The translations under genes were made by a program, and so were the position numbers. Below the pieces are notes generated by a model, which saw nothing but the letters and a program-made list of their open reading frames with translations, did not search any database and had not been told where the DNA came from. Below are positions 17,289 to 27,910 of a stretch of 64,000 nt of DNA, in pieces. The DNA comes from Saccharomycopsis crataegensis (taxonomy: Eukaryota > Ascomycota > Saccharomycetes > Ascoideales > Saccharomycopsidaceae): contig NW_027043825.1 in assembly GCF_037102585.1 (NCBI RefSeq), positions 62,001 through 126,000 on the forward strand, read 5' to 3'. Position 1 is the first letter of the stretch, and every line of letters begins with the position of its first letter.

Positions 17289-19032
17289 TCAATTCAAAGT
17301 CTCCATACCACAGAGCCTTCTCAACTCCAAGAATTGAGGGGCAGCAAGACCTTTTGTAAACATATCAGCAATCATAACACCAGTGCTCAAGTACTCCAAA
17401 TTGATAGAGCCAGATCCAATGTGGTCCCTGATAAAGTGAGTCCTGATGTCAATGTGTTTGGTGCGATGATGGAAAGCTGGATGCTTTGCCATCTCAATAC
17501 ACCCTTGGTTATCATCAAACATCCTCACTGGACCAGTATTGATCCCAAATTCCTTGAACACTTGCATTAGCCATAATGCTTCCTTGACTCCTTCACTTAG
17601 TGACATGTATTCAGCCTCTGCCGTAGAAAGAGCAACAGTAGCTTGCTTCTTAGATCTCCATGTGATTGCACCATTGGCATATTTGAACACAAACCCAGTA
17701 GTAGACTTTCTGTCTGACTTATCTCCAGCCCAGTCAGCATCACAGTATCCAAGAAGCTCACCGTTATCATTATTGCCAGCCTCATATCTTATTCCCAAAT
17801 CTTTGGTTCCTTTCAAGTATCTTAAAACTCTCTTTGCTGCCTTATAATGCACCTCCTTTGGTTCCTTGAGGTATCTGGATAGAACACCGACGATATAGCT
17901 GATATCGCTTCTAACAGTATTAGCAGCAAACAATAATTTTCCAACCAAAGATCTGTAAGCTGTGGCATCACAATCCTCAGCACTGTTGTCCACCAAGGTG
18001 AGCTCCTGACCAGCAATAGTAGGCGTCTTATCTGGGTTGCAATTCTCCATTCCAAATTCCTTTAACATAGAGCCAATATAGTCTTTCAAGCTCATGTTAA
18101 TACCTCCATCATCTTGCGAGATATTGATACCCAAAAATTTCCTGACTATTACCAAGTCCTTCATCTTGAAGACATTCATCAATTCACTTTTCACTTTCCT
18201 GATGGCAAAATCTGAGGTACCAGTTATCAATAAATCATCAACGTAAAGCGCAACCATCACAAAAGACTTTTCGGATTTCCTTGAATATAGACAATATTCA
18301 GCACCGTTTCTGACAAAACCAAGCGACGACAAAACACTGTGGATTCTTTCATTCCACACCAAGGGAGCCTGTTTCAAACCATACAAGCTTTTCTTCAATC
18401 TCAAGACACTGGTTTCCCTTCCTTTAACCACATACCCTTCCGGCTGTGTCATGTATAATTCTTCTTGAAGAAACCCATTGAGAAAAGCTGTCTTGACATC
18501 CATCTGATGAACTGCCATTCCATTCTTGGCAGCGATACTCAACATCAACCTGATAGATTCATAACGCACCACAGGTGAGAATGTCTCATTGTAGTCAATA
18601 CCCTTCACCTGTGTGAATCCTCGAGCAACAAGTCTTCCCTTGAAGACTCCGTTATCTTTCTTTGCAAAGACCCAACGACATGTAATTGGCTTTCTTCCTT
18701 TCGGCAACTCGACCAATTCATAAGTGGAATTCTCCTTGTGAGCCGCAATTTCTTCGTCACAAGCGCGCTTCCATTCTGCACTTTCGTTGCTCTTCATGGC
18801 TTCCTTATAATTTCCAGGAACATCACTTCCACCAGCCAAAGCAGCAGCTTCACCAGCCATAAAACAAGAGGCAACATAATTCACAGGTTTGTACTCTAAC
18901 AACTTGCCTTCGGCAACATCATTCAGTTCTGATTCCTCATCACAATCACTTGGCTGTTCAACATGTGGCTCAATTTCCGAAACCACCAAGTTGTCATTGC
19001 TACTACCATTAGGAACAAAAGAAGTAAGCTCT
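17289..19032 (-). pseudogene. Copia-B RT and RNase H part
   Basis: The 3' half of the polyprotein: RT blocks ITCRWVFAKKDNG, DVKTAFLNG (motif A), YVDDLLITG (motif C), then RNase H with YCDADWAGDKSDRKSTTGF and the STAEAEY and DNQGCIEMAKHP motifs, ending 7 bp from the 3' LTR. It resembles the Ty5-like group. The upstream part of the polyprotein lies beyond the inserted solo LTR. Confidence 0.88.
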
Positions 19033-19434
19033 TGTTGAGTTGACAATCCAAAGTCATATATTGGGTTTTGTACAGATGGCTCAACGGTTAACACGGGTAT
19101 CAATGTGTTGAATAGATCCTGGGTTCGAGTCTCGGATAAGACGGTTTATTTACCATGGCTGAGCAATATATAATCTGCATGTGATTATGACTCAGCCTAA
19201 TAATTAGTCATTGTGCATATGATTAATCATCTAGAATGTTCTAGATGGATGTATGATTACAAATCATATATATTGGTCTTATTATAAATATGGGGCCTCT
19301 CCCCATAGTTTGAGTTTATATTTTGTTATTTAAATAGTTAGTTAGTTAAGAAGAATAAGAATAATAACAAGGATAATTTGATAGTATTTGTTATTGGTAA
19401 TGACTACTGTAACTAGGGTTACAAAACTTCAACA
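19033..19434 (+). repeat. Solo copia LTR-A inside copia-B, TSD GCTCT
   Basis: A 402-bp LTR flanked by GCTCT (19028-19032, 19435-19439). It is opposite in orientation to its host element and nearly identical to the other LTR-A copies. It carries the tRNA-like module at 19070-19143. It shows that LTR-A elements were active after copia-B had landed. Confidence 0.95.
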
Positions 19435-22048
19435 GCTCTTTTGAGCTACTATCGTTTCTGTACTTCTTCCTTTGTGGTTTCTCAATAGCAATTTCCCTCT
19501 CTGAATCTGAACTGAATGTATCAGATTCTTGTTCAACTTCTGCCAAGATCCCAAATGGATTTCTTTTAATCAAACCTGTACTTTTCTTGGGTCTAGAACC
19601 CGATGATCTTTTCCTTTTTGTAGCAGTAACCAACTTGAACTCTTCTGAAACCATCCTTGATGGGATTAACTCTCCAGTGGCATCCTCATCATCGTCTATG
19701 ATTCTCATTTCCACGTCTTTGCTTGAGGAAACAGTGGACTCTCTTTCTGAATCATCCAAATCGGAAACCATTCGTTCATCATCAACCGAGATCTCACTTG
19801 CAACATCCTCTAAGTCTGGATCACTTATAACAGGGCCTGGTGCAACGCCACCAGCAAAACCCATACCACCAGAGCTGCTTACCTTAGCAATCTCGGTATC
19901 CACATCAGTGACTCGCTTCACATCCTGATAGTAATATCTTGACTCATCAAATCTGACCTGAGTCGCCACAATAATCTTGTTGGCAGCAGGATCAAAAATT
20001 CTGTACGCACAGTGATCTCTATCATACCCGAGCATCACTCCAACCTTGGCGGTAGCATCAAATTTTCCATTTCTCAAACTGTTTGGTATAACCACATATG
20101 CAAGGGAACCAAAGCAGCGAAGATGGTCAAGGCCCGGCTTGTATCCATACCAACGACCATATGGTGTGTGGAAATTAATAACGCGGGATGGCGTCCTGTT
20201 AATCAAATAAACAGCCGTGCGGACACCTTCAGACCAAAACTGAACCGGCATAGAAGCCCCAATAATTAAAGACCTAGTTTTGTCTTGAATTGTCCGATGC
20301 ATTCTTTCAGCAACACCATTTTGATAACTATGGTGTGGCACAGTCAACTCATGGGCAATACCTTTGCTTCTCATGAAATCATGCAACTTTCCTGTAACAA
20401 ATTCACCACCATTATCAGTGCGGATAGTTCCCACGGTAAACTCTTTTCCCTGAGACTTGAACATTGTTTCGGTGTATGTAATAAACTCAATAATCCTGTC
20501 AGCACACTCTGACTTGTTTTTCAAACACTTGACCTCCACAAACTTGGAATACCCGTCGACAATAGTGAGAAAATATTTGCTCGAATCAATAGACCCATAA
20601 TTGATTGGGCCACACACGTCCATATGCAACAATTGTAAAGGCTGTTGTGGTTTAGCACCCTTGCCGCTCTTTGGTCTTCTGGTAACCCCTTTACTTGTCA
20701 AGCAGCTTTCACATAACTGCACAGAATCTTCACTGTAAAGTTTACCTTTCACCAAATGAAACATCAGATTGAACTTGTTCATAATATTCATACTGGGATG
20801 GCCTAATCTCTGGTGCCACAACCCGCTCTTATCAACACTGTTAAATGCCACACCATCGACACTGGTGTGCAAAGCATAAAGATCACTCATAACTGGATCT
20901 TTAACAGCAACCACTTTCTTTTCAGGGTACATTTTCACCTTGTTTCCTTCAAATAATAATCTTGCACCATTCAGAGTAGCCTTGGAAACAGAAATCAAAT
21001 TGGCCTTTGACCCTGGAACATAATAAGCATCCTTGATTTCGATACTGGTGTTATCACGTAACTTAAACACCGCAGACCCGATACCTTGAACCTCGAGAGA
21101 ACTACCATCAATACCTGAGATCTCACCAGAAAAAGGACCAATGGTTTTAAACATCTTTCTGTCATTCAAAATATGTTGCGAGGCACCAGAGTCAAAGTAC
21201 ACTCTGGAGGCCCTACCATGCATTCCCATAAATGCATACCAAGATGGTGATGGATTCTTCAGATCACCACCCATTCTCTCCTTTCTAGGAGCCTTGCAAT
21301 CCTTCTTGAAATGACCGGGTTTTCCACAATTGAAGCACTTGTACTGTTTCTTAAAAGCAAACACAGGTTCCAAACCCTCAACACTGGTGGAACCAACCGA
21401 TTTATCTCCAATGATTTCTCTTGTCAAATCTTGGACAAGCCCAATATCAACATTTCCAATAGTCCTGCCATTTCTAGACTCATACGCAGTCATGACTTCC
21501 CTGGAAAGATTTGCATTAAACCCGGCTTTCTGACCCAAGCTCAAAAACAACGCACACAACACAGTGTTTCCGTCTAATTTGCCAACAGTATTCTTGAAGT
21601 GATTGAAGGCATCAATGAAATTCTCAACGTTTCCGTTGCTAGATTTCAACCACTTAGCGTCAATTAAATCTGAGATAATACCAACAGTCAATGTACCATA
21701 AGCATCCTTGAGAAACATAAACAAGTTTCTACCAGTACCATCAAATTCGGAAGCCTTAGTCAAAGCAGCGCCTGAGATGCTGTTGAAAATGGCTGTTGAA
21801 ATAATCTCATCCATAGTAGCAATCAATTGGGCAACTTCATTAGCAGTTTCCAGCCCGTCGGTTCCGGTTTCCCCATTGATCAAGTAAGCATGTAAACCAA
21901 GACCTTTCATCTTCATCTTAACACTGATCAAAGTAAACCAATCATAAAAGTTCCCGGAACCCTTCAACTTCTCATCAGCAGCGAACGAAGTAAGAGCATT
22001 TGAACTCATAACCTGTTGTAGTTTTGTAACTCTAGTTACAAAAGACAT
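19435..22048 (-). pseudogene. Copia-B gag-protease-integrase part
   Basis: The 5' part of the polyprotein, starting at an ATG within the LTR (22046-22048). Gag with CFNCGKPGHFKKDC, protease YFDSGASQHIL, integrase zinc motif WHQRLGHPS...CESC, the core D...RTDNGGEF...QNGVAERMHR, then a long acidic, Ser-rich linker before RT. About 80% similar by eye to copia-A over the shared part. The element is split by the solo LTR at 19033-19434. Confidence 0.88.
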
Positions 22049-22370
22049 TGATAACACTAATATTCAATAATATTTATTCCCTTGTTATACTTGTTTTACT
22101 TGTTTACTATCTAAATTATATAAAGGACAAACTCAGACTATGGGGGGCATGGCCCATATTTATATTAATCTCAATGGGTTCTAGAAGGTTCCATAAGCTC
22201 TAGAATGTTCCATGGAATTCTAGAAGGTTCCATAAGTTCTAGAAGGTTCCATAAGTTCTAGAAGGTTCCATAAGTTCTAAAAGGTTCCATGAGTTCTAGA
22301 AGGTTCCATAAGTTCTAGAAGGTTCCATGAACAATGACTAACCACATAACTTTGGATTGCCAACTCAACA
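22014..22370 (-). repeat. 5' LTR of copia-B (LTR-B, 8 HSE units)
   Basis: A 357-bp LTR, the longest LTR-B, because it holds eight HSE-type units (22186-22329), two more than the 3' LTR. Ends TGTTGAG/CAACA. The primer site GGTTATGAG follows on the minus strand. Confidence 0.94.
22186..22329 (-). promoter_or_regulatory. Tandem heat-shock-element array in LTR-B (8 units)
   Basis: Eight near-identical units of about 19 bp, nearly all reading GGAACCTTCTAGAAC (a perfect nGAAnnTTCnnGAAn); one unit has TTTAGAAC and one ACATTCTAGAGC. It sits upstream of TATAAATATGGGCC and the gag start. It is the largest such array in the window. Confidence 0.7.
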
Positions 22371-22449
22371 CTCCGCTTAAAAGATATTGCTTTCAAGCAA
22401 GAAGATCATTGAATCAACGGTCATTTTTTTTTTTTTTTTTTTTAAACAA
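22371..22449 (-). mobile_element. LINE-A scrap d (ORF2 end)
   Basis: The last codons of LINE-A ORF2 and its stop, cut by the copia-B LTR on the 3' side and preceded on its 5' side by a long A tract (T21 on the plus strand) and CAGTATTGTTT. Dead scrap; it records the target into which later LINE-A copies were stacked. Confidence 0.75.
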
Positions 22450-22454
22450 TACTG

Positions 22455-22973
22455 TTTTTTTTTTAAAGACAAAATTCAATATATTAATTAATTATATAAC
22501 TATATATCTCATAAACTACTTAATGTAGTTTGAAAATTAAAGTGTTAAGGGAAAACCATTAATGGTGAAAAACCCTATTATTGAGAAAAAATGTTTTTAT
22601 GCGTTTTTAAGGTTTTTAATTGTTGTTTTTTTTTTGATTTTATTTTTTTTTTTGATTTTATTTTCTTGTTTTTCCCCACCTATTTTTTCTTCTCCGCTTA
22701 AAAGATATTGCTTTCAAGCAAGAAGATCATTGAATCAACGGCCATATGACAATTGAAATGCCTTTTGGATTTCAATCTTGATAATTTTCGTTGGAAACCT
22801 AGATATCTATCGATCATTCTGGTTTCGTTCATGTTGGTGGCAGGGGTAATGATTGTTTGCCAGGTTAATGGGATATTCAAGTCAATTTTTTTCCAAAGTT
22901 TCTGGGCCAATGGACATTCAATAAGATGGTGCTTCATGATTTCAAATTGGATTTCCTTTGGGGCATATTGGGG
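22455..22973 (-). mobile_element. LINE-A scrap e, 5'-truncated, TSD TACTG
   Basis: A 0.5-kb 5'-truncated LINE-A (end of ORF2, 3' UTR, poly(A)) flanked by TACTG at 22450-22454 and 22974-22978, the signature of target-primed insertion. It landed exactly at the 3' edge of the poly(A) tail of copy f. It has the duplicated AAAATC(A)n block. Confidence 0.85.
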
Positions 22974-22978
22974 TACTG

Positions 22979-25900
22979 TTTTTTTTTTTTTTTTTAAAGA
23001 CAAAATTCAATATATTAATTAATTATATAACTATATATCTCATAAACTACTTAATGTAGTTTGAAAATTAAAGTGTTAAGGGAAAACCATTAATGGTGAA
23101 AAACCCTATTATTGAGAAAAAATGTTTTTATGCGTTTTTAAGGTTTTTAATTGTTGTTTTTTTTTTGATTTTATTTTCTTGTTTTTCCCCACCTATTTTT
23201 TCTTCTCCGCTTAAAAGATATTGCTTTCAAGCAAGAAGATCATTGAATCAACGGCCATATGACAATTGAAATGCCTTTTGGATTTCAATCTTGATAATTT
23301 TCGTTGGAAACCTAGATATCTATCGATCATTCTGGTTTCGTTCATGTTGGTGGCAGGGGTAATGATTGTTTGCCAGGTTAATGGGATATTCAAGTCAGTT
23401 TTTTTCCAAAGTTTCTGGGCCAATGGACATTCAATAAGATGGTGCTTCATGATTTCAAATTGGATTTCCTTTGGGGCATATTGGGGTTCATCATATCTGG
23501 TTAATTTTTTGCTGCAATAGTCACAATGATTATTTACGTAATTGTGATTTTCAATGCCAAAATGAAAGATGTGAATATTTTGATATTTCCCCGGGAAATG
23601 TTGGTTGAATTTTTTGAGGTTATGCCAAAAGTTATCAACTTGTTTCTGATTCACCCCAGTAATATCCATGAGTGTTTTTGACATCTTGTCCACATCTTGT
23701 TTTTCCCGTTGTTTTTTACTTCCTTTAGTATGGTCAAAATCCTTAATTCTAATTGGAATGTGTTGTTGATATTTTTCAGGAATCCCTTTTTCAATTGAAT
23801 TTTTCAAATCTTCAATTCCAATCTTCATTGGCTTCAACCTGATTGTACGTTTCTTTATACCAAGAACTTTTCTGAAATCCCAGTACGCTGTCCTTTCAGC
23901 ATCTGAGAATGTGCTGCTATTCATAACTTCCAAGGAAATTGAATCATTGGTATTCTCAATGTCATCCGCTAGTTCAAGTAATACCACCCACCAATAATGA
24001 GTTTTGATATAATCTTCCTTTGGTGATTTTGTTGGTGATGTTTTTTGAATGATGTTGTTGATACTTGATTGAATTTTGAAACGTAATATCTGGTTATATT
24101 TAGTGTGACTATCCAAAAACAAATCCTGGAAAATTTTAGCTCTTCGGTGTTGGAGTTGAGACTTTAAATCAATCATTGAGAAACCGCCTTTGTTGTTGTG
24201 TGTCTTGAGTGTGTCCAAAGAAATAGGTGTATCTTGCTTGACCAATAATTTAATCGATGTGTCAATTTGATTCAACTGATTGGGTAACAAAGGTTGGTGT
24301 AGTTCTTTGTAATAGAACTTGGATGCAATATATGTGTTGAATGCTTCTATTTTTGATTGAATCAGCAAGCTGGTCATGTTTGATAACTTGTACTTGATAT
24401 AGAGGTCACGCTGCAATGTTTCCGGCCAAAATGTCACTGATGGCCCAATAGTTATCCCCAAATATGTCAATTGAAAGTTTTCATCAGCAATCTCAAATGG
24501 GAATGGTGTCAAAAATGGATAAGTATCAGTTGGTATGATTAGTTGGGATTTCTTTTCATTGAGTTTGCTGCCACTGAATTTTTCAAATAGTCTAATACAT
24601 TTCATTGTTTTGGAATAATCTCTTTTATCTTTGAGGAAAACTGTGATATCATCAGCAAAAGCAAGATAATGTTGACTGCTATATGCTTCAGGTATCAAAT
24701 CTCCTTGGTAACTATGGCCTCTGGTATTCTGTTTGATAGATCGTAGTAAAGGTTCTACTGCTAATGCAAATAATGAAGGGGAAAACGGATTACCTTGGAG
24801 GGTACCATTTTTTAAATTGAATAATGGGCCGGTCATGTTGTTGATGTATAAGGATCCCGTTGTCTGCTTGAGGATGTTGATGATTAACTTGGCTAATTTT
24901 TTTCCAAAATTTAAATGGGACAATAGTTGTTCCATATATTCGTGAGATATCCTATCGAACGCTTTCTCCAAATCCACAATTAGTATCAGCTTTTGTGGAT
25001 TTGGTATTATATGCGTTTTATCTTTTGGATGAATTAGACTATCTAACATTTCTCTGAAAATGGTGATGTTGGAGAACGATGACCGGCCTGGAATAAAACC
25101 AGCTTGATCTTCCCCTATGATATCAGGCAAGTGCTTCAACAACCTATTATTAATTATTGTGGATAATAATCGAAGATTAGTGTTGATAAGGGCTATCGGC
25201 CTATAGTTTCCAATTTTTTCTTTTGACTTTCCAGGCTTTGGTATGATGTTAAAGAGTATAGTTCGGTAGTGGAATGGTAAATTTCCTTCAGTTAGAATGT
25301 GGTTAAATTCTTGAAGAAGGATGTGTTTGATTTGGGGAAATAATTCCTTATAAAATTTGTATGGGATTCCATCTATGCCCGGTGTAGACTTCAAATTTGC
25401 CGAATCAATTGCCAGTTTGAGTTCTTCCATTGTTATGGAGGAATCCATTTTTCTCTTCTCTTCAGGAGATATTCCTTGGGTTGGAATCACGTCCTGAAGA
25501 TATTTATGTATTTTTTTTGTGTCCTTTGTTCCTCTGGTTCCATCAAACAAGTCCATATAATATTCAGTTGCTATTTTCATTATCTCTTCATGAGATTGAA
25601 CTAGTGTCCCTTCTACATCTTTTAGCTGTTTTATTGGGCGTTGTTCTTGATATTGGTGGAAAACTTGGTTAATATGTTGATAATATTCCGTCACTTTATC
25701 AAGTTCAGGCACTTTCACTTTTTTCAACATGTGTTTGAGTTTTTCTGCTTTGCATTTAATATCAATTATTAATTCATCGGTTCCTTGGATATCTTCATTT
25801 ATAGATTGGTGCCTGAGAACATTAATGATTCTATCGGTTAATCTATATCTCTTCATATTATAGTAAGCCTTGGATGAAGTTAAAGTCAACTCCACTGTAA

Positions 25901-26060
25901 CTGAATCATGTGTGGATCTTTTCCCAAAATGATTTGTTTGTGTCATATTCCATTTGTTTTCTTTGTTTTTTAAGAAGCTCCCAGTGATATAGAACCTATC
26001 CAATCTCCGGCTTTTCCCTAATTCTGATGCTTTATTAGTGAATGTTTTCTTGATGTTATG
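22979..26060 (-). mobile_element. LINE-A copy f, 5'-truncated (3.1 kb)
   Basis: Begins within the endonuclease domain and is complete to the poly(A) tail. It has the single AAAATC(A)n block (the other subfamily). Its 5' end breaks into a gypsy-2 LTR fragment next to tRNA-Gly. It lacks ORF1 and most of the endonuclease. Confidence 0.9.
23211..26060 (-). pseudogene. LINE-A copy f ORF2, endonuclease tail plus RT
   Basis: About 950 codons open in one frame from KKTFTNKASELGKSRRLDRFY (end of the endonuclease) through STHDS, all RT blocks including FADD, and the C-terminal Cys/His region. The A6 tract near 25970 keeps endonuclease and RT in one frame and so defines the family's true ORF2. It is 5' truncated and therefore not functional. 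Confidence 0.88.
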
Positions 26061-26062
26061 TA

Positions 26063-26107
26063 CTGGCATAACCAGGACTCAACCCAACCATGATCCAATA
26101 ATATAAA
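26063..26107 (-). repeat. Gypsy-2 LTR (LTR-E) fragment upstream of tRNA-Gly
   Basis: Matches the AACCAGGACTCAACCCAACC...ATAATATAACA end of the LTR-E family with a decayed last few bases. It ends about 14 bp upstream of the tRNA. The far side is replaced by the 5' end of LINE-A copy f. Confidence 0.8.
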
Positions 26108-26121
26108 AACAGCATCGCGTG

Positions 26122-26192
26122 GCGTGGATGGTTTAGTGGTAAAATTCAACTTTGCCATAGTTGAGCCCCGGGTTCGATTCCCGGTCTACGCA
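26122..26192 (+). tRNA. tRNA-Gly(GCC)
   Basis: A 71-nt cloverleaf: acceptor GCGTGGA/TCTACGC, short D loop, anticodon loop TTGCCAT (GCC), T arm CCGGGTTCGATTCCCGG. Close to yeast tRNA-Gly(GCC). No intron. A weak T4 lies about 20 bp downstream. Confidence 0.97.
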
Positions 26193-26373
26193 TCACAACT
26201 TATTAGCACTTATTTTAAAGTTAATTTGGTTATTTTTTTAAGAACCAACAACTGGAAGCTGTTGGTTTTCAATAATAATCAAGGTTGCTTTTTAATGCAT
26301 GTAAATAGGTTAAGACTCAGGAGAAGCTAGCACTCGAAAATTTTTGCTTATCACCGCTGGAATGTAATTATAT

Positions 26374-26612
26374 TGTTAGAATTCTACAGGTCTACAAAGT
26401 ACTTCAATATATATGAAGACGAAACAAACGCACTCATGTATAATAACAAACACTTTATATAATAAAGTTAAATATAAGGACAGTAGTAAGGACAAACAGC
26501 ACGACACCAAGCAACCTTAAACCAATAATGGCTGTAAATATAATCTTGATAGCAACGACTATAATATTTATTAGTAGAGATCTAATGATCTGATTCCTAG
26601 TATAAGACCTAC
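26374..26612. repeat. Solo LTR-like repeat, family C, copy 2
   Basis: Begins TGTTAGAATTCTACAGG and is collinear with 733-949, with an extra 15-20 bp near 26425 and a decayed right end (TAAGA for TAACA). No duplication is detectable. Both copies lie 0.5-0.8 kb from the 3' side of a tRNA pair. Confidence 0.55.
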
Positions 26613-26905
26613 AGACCCCTTGATTGTAGGATCTCGAACTTGCGACAGCAGAGCGCACTTTTACAAGAAGAGGCAATTATTGTACATAGGTGTCCGACGT
26701 TTTTCTTGTTGGAAAAACATTACTCCACCATAGTGCACAAAATCACATAAAGTACCCTTAAGTTAAGTGATAGACAAAAACGAACTATTGGAGGTTGTAC
26801 TTTACTTAAAGCTACATTGCAACACTAATTTATTTTAAATGCCCCTGTTATTGTCAATTGAACAAAAAAGAAGCCAAAATTGACTCTACAGTTTTTCGAA
26901 GAAAA
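26613..26905. other. Intergenic, no gene seen
   Basis: A T-arm-like block on the minus strand near 26625-26645 (AGTTCGAGATCC) has no pairing stem and is not called a tRNA. The part 26735-26815 shares short blocks with 1400-1490. No credible frame. Confidence 0.3.
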
Positions 26906-27010
26906 TGCGAATTCTGTGGATCGAACACAGGACCTTTAGATTACAAGACCCATATAAAACCTCGCGGTTTATACTTCAGTCTAACGCTCTCCCAACTGAG
27001 CTAAATCCGC
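26906..27010 (-). tRNA. tRNA-Phe(GAA), intron 32 nt
   Basis: Exons are nearly identical to S. cerevisiae tRNA-Phe: GCGGATTTAGCTCAGTTGG at the 5' side, anticodon GAA, and GTCCTGTGTTCGATCCACAG at the 3' side. The intron after position 37 is about 32 nt (18-19 nt in S. cerevisiae). T4 follows at once on the sense strand. It lies 10 bp downstream of tRNA-Glu in the same direction. Confidence 0.95.
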
Positions 27011-27020
27011 AAAAACAAGT

Positions 27021-27092
27021 TTCCGATACCGGGAGTCGAACCCGGGTTTGCTCGGTGAAAGCGAACCGTGCTAGCCGTTACACTATATCGGA
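27021..27092 (-). tRNA. tRNA-Glu(TTC)
   Basis: 72 nt, TCCGATATAGTGTAACGGC at the 5' side, anticodon loop CTTTCAC (TTC), T arm CCGGGTTCGACTCCCGG. No intron. A T5 run in the 10-bp gap to tRNA-Phe can terminate it. A gypsy-1 LTR begins 11 bp upstream. Confidence 0.97.
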
Positions 27093-27103
27093 AGAGTACG
27101 TTT

Positions 27104-27154
27104 TGTTATATTACGATGCGACTATACTAGATGTAGTTAGTCACGGGTTAGGAT
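27104..27154 (-). repeat. Gypsy-1 3' LTR (LTR-F), tRNA-proximal part
   Basis: Fifty-one bases starting TGTTATATTACGATG that continue the LTR at 34137-34279. The two parts were separated by LINE-C, with GGA(T) repeated at both edges as target duplication. It starts 11 bp upstream of tRNA-Glu. Confidence 0.88.
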
Positions 27155-27910
27155 ATATATGACTTTGAAGCTGAAAAATAATAGTAACATCATAATAATG
27201 ATAGAGAAAAAGTGAAAGAAGAAACAGAAAAAAAAAAAATTATGAATAAAACAAAGTCATATAATCAAAATCAATGAAACAATGACAAAATTAAATGTAA
27301 AATGATGGTGACAATAATAATAAAAAGAAAAAAGTTTATCAATCAAAATCAAAAACCGGCAAAGAAAAAAAAATAAAGAAGCAAAAAATTATAATGGTCA
27401 AGTAAATTTCATAATAAAATAATGAAAAGAAGCAAAAAAAAAAAAATAAAAAAAAAGAATAAATAAAAAGAGATAAAAGAAAAAGTAAACACCAAACAAA
27501 ACAAATGATCAGTAGCTAAACACAAAAATAAAATGAAAAATAAAATAAAAAAAAGAGGAGTATATCAGTCATAAAAGTTTTTTCGTGTCTTTTTCTGAAC
27601 AAGAGTTATTTTTCCTCTCATATTCTTTAAAAATCTTTTTTTTTTATTCAGGAAAAAATAGGCAGCCTATATATATATTTGCCAACTGCAGACTTTTTCT
27701 TGGTTGTATCCTCATTTTTTTTCTGTATTTCGTTAGTATCTTCAAGTTGTAACATCTAAAACCAAACTAACATCATCCACATCAGATTTAGAGAGATCTT
27801 CTAAAAATGGTAACAAATCTAACAATTCATTATCATGAACGTCCGAGAACCAGCTCGAAATTGGAACGGCATGCTGAGGATGGAAAATATATGAGGCTGA
27901 TAATGTCGAT
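27155..27910 (+). promoter_or_regulatory. LINE-C 5' UTR
   Basis: About 756 bp, very A-rich on the sense strand up to 27560, then a mixed region with TATATATATAT near 27670. No upstream frame of note apart from short ATG-led ones before 27911. As in other LINEs it must contain an internal promoter if the element is mobile; the precise site is not recognisable. Confidence 0.5.

Larger units (their letters stand above)
16963..22370 (-). mobile_element. Copia-B element (Ty5-like), both LTRs, split by a solo LTR-A
   Basis: A Ty1/copia element on the minus strand with 5' LTR 22014-22370, iMet half-tRNA primer site, gag-pol reading, purine tract GAGAGAGGG before the 3' LTR, and 3' LTR 16963-17281. 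The coding part is otherwise open but is interrupted by a solo LTR-A (19033-19434, duplication GCTCT). The LTRs differ mainly by two 19-bp units. The outer flanks (TGGCC and CTCCG) do not match, so the locus was rearranged after insertion. Young, broken by one insertion. Confidence 0.92.

Noticed and set aside
26455-26676. 73-codon hydrophobic frame in LTR-C copy 2
   Set aside because: The equivalent frame is not maintained in the other LTR-C copy (733-949), so it is chance within an LTR.
26613-26680. tRNA-like T arm on the minus strand (AGTTCGAGATCC)
   Set aside because: The flanking bases cannot form a T stem, and no acceptor or anticodon stem is found.
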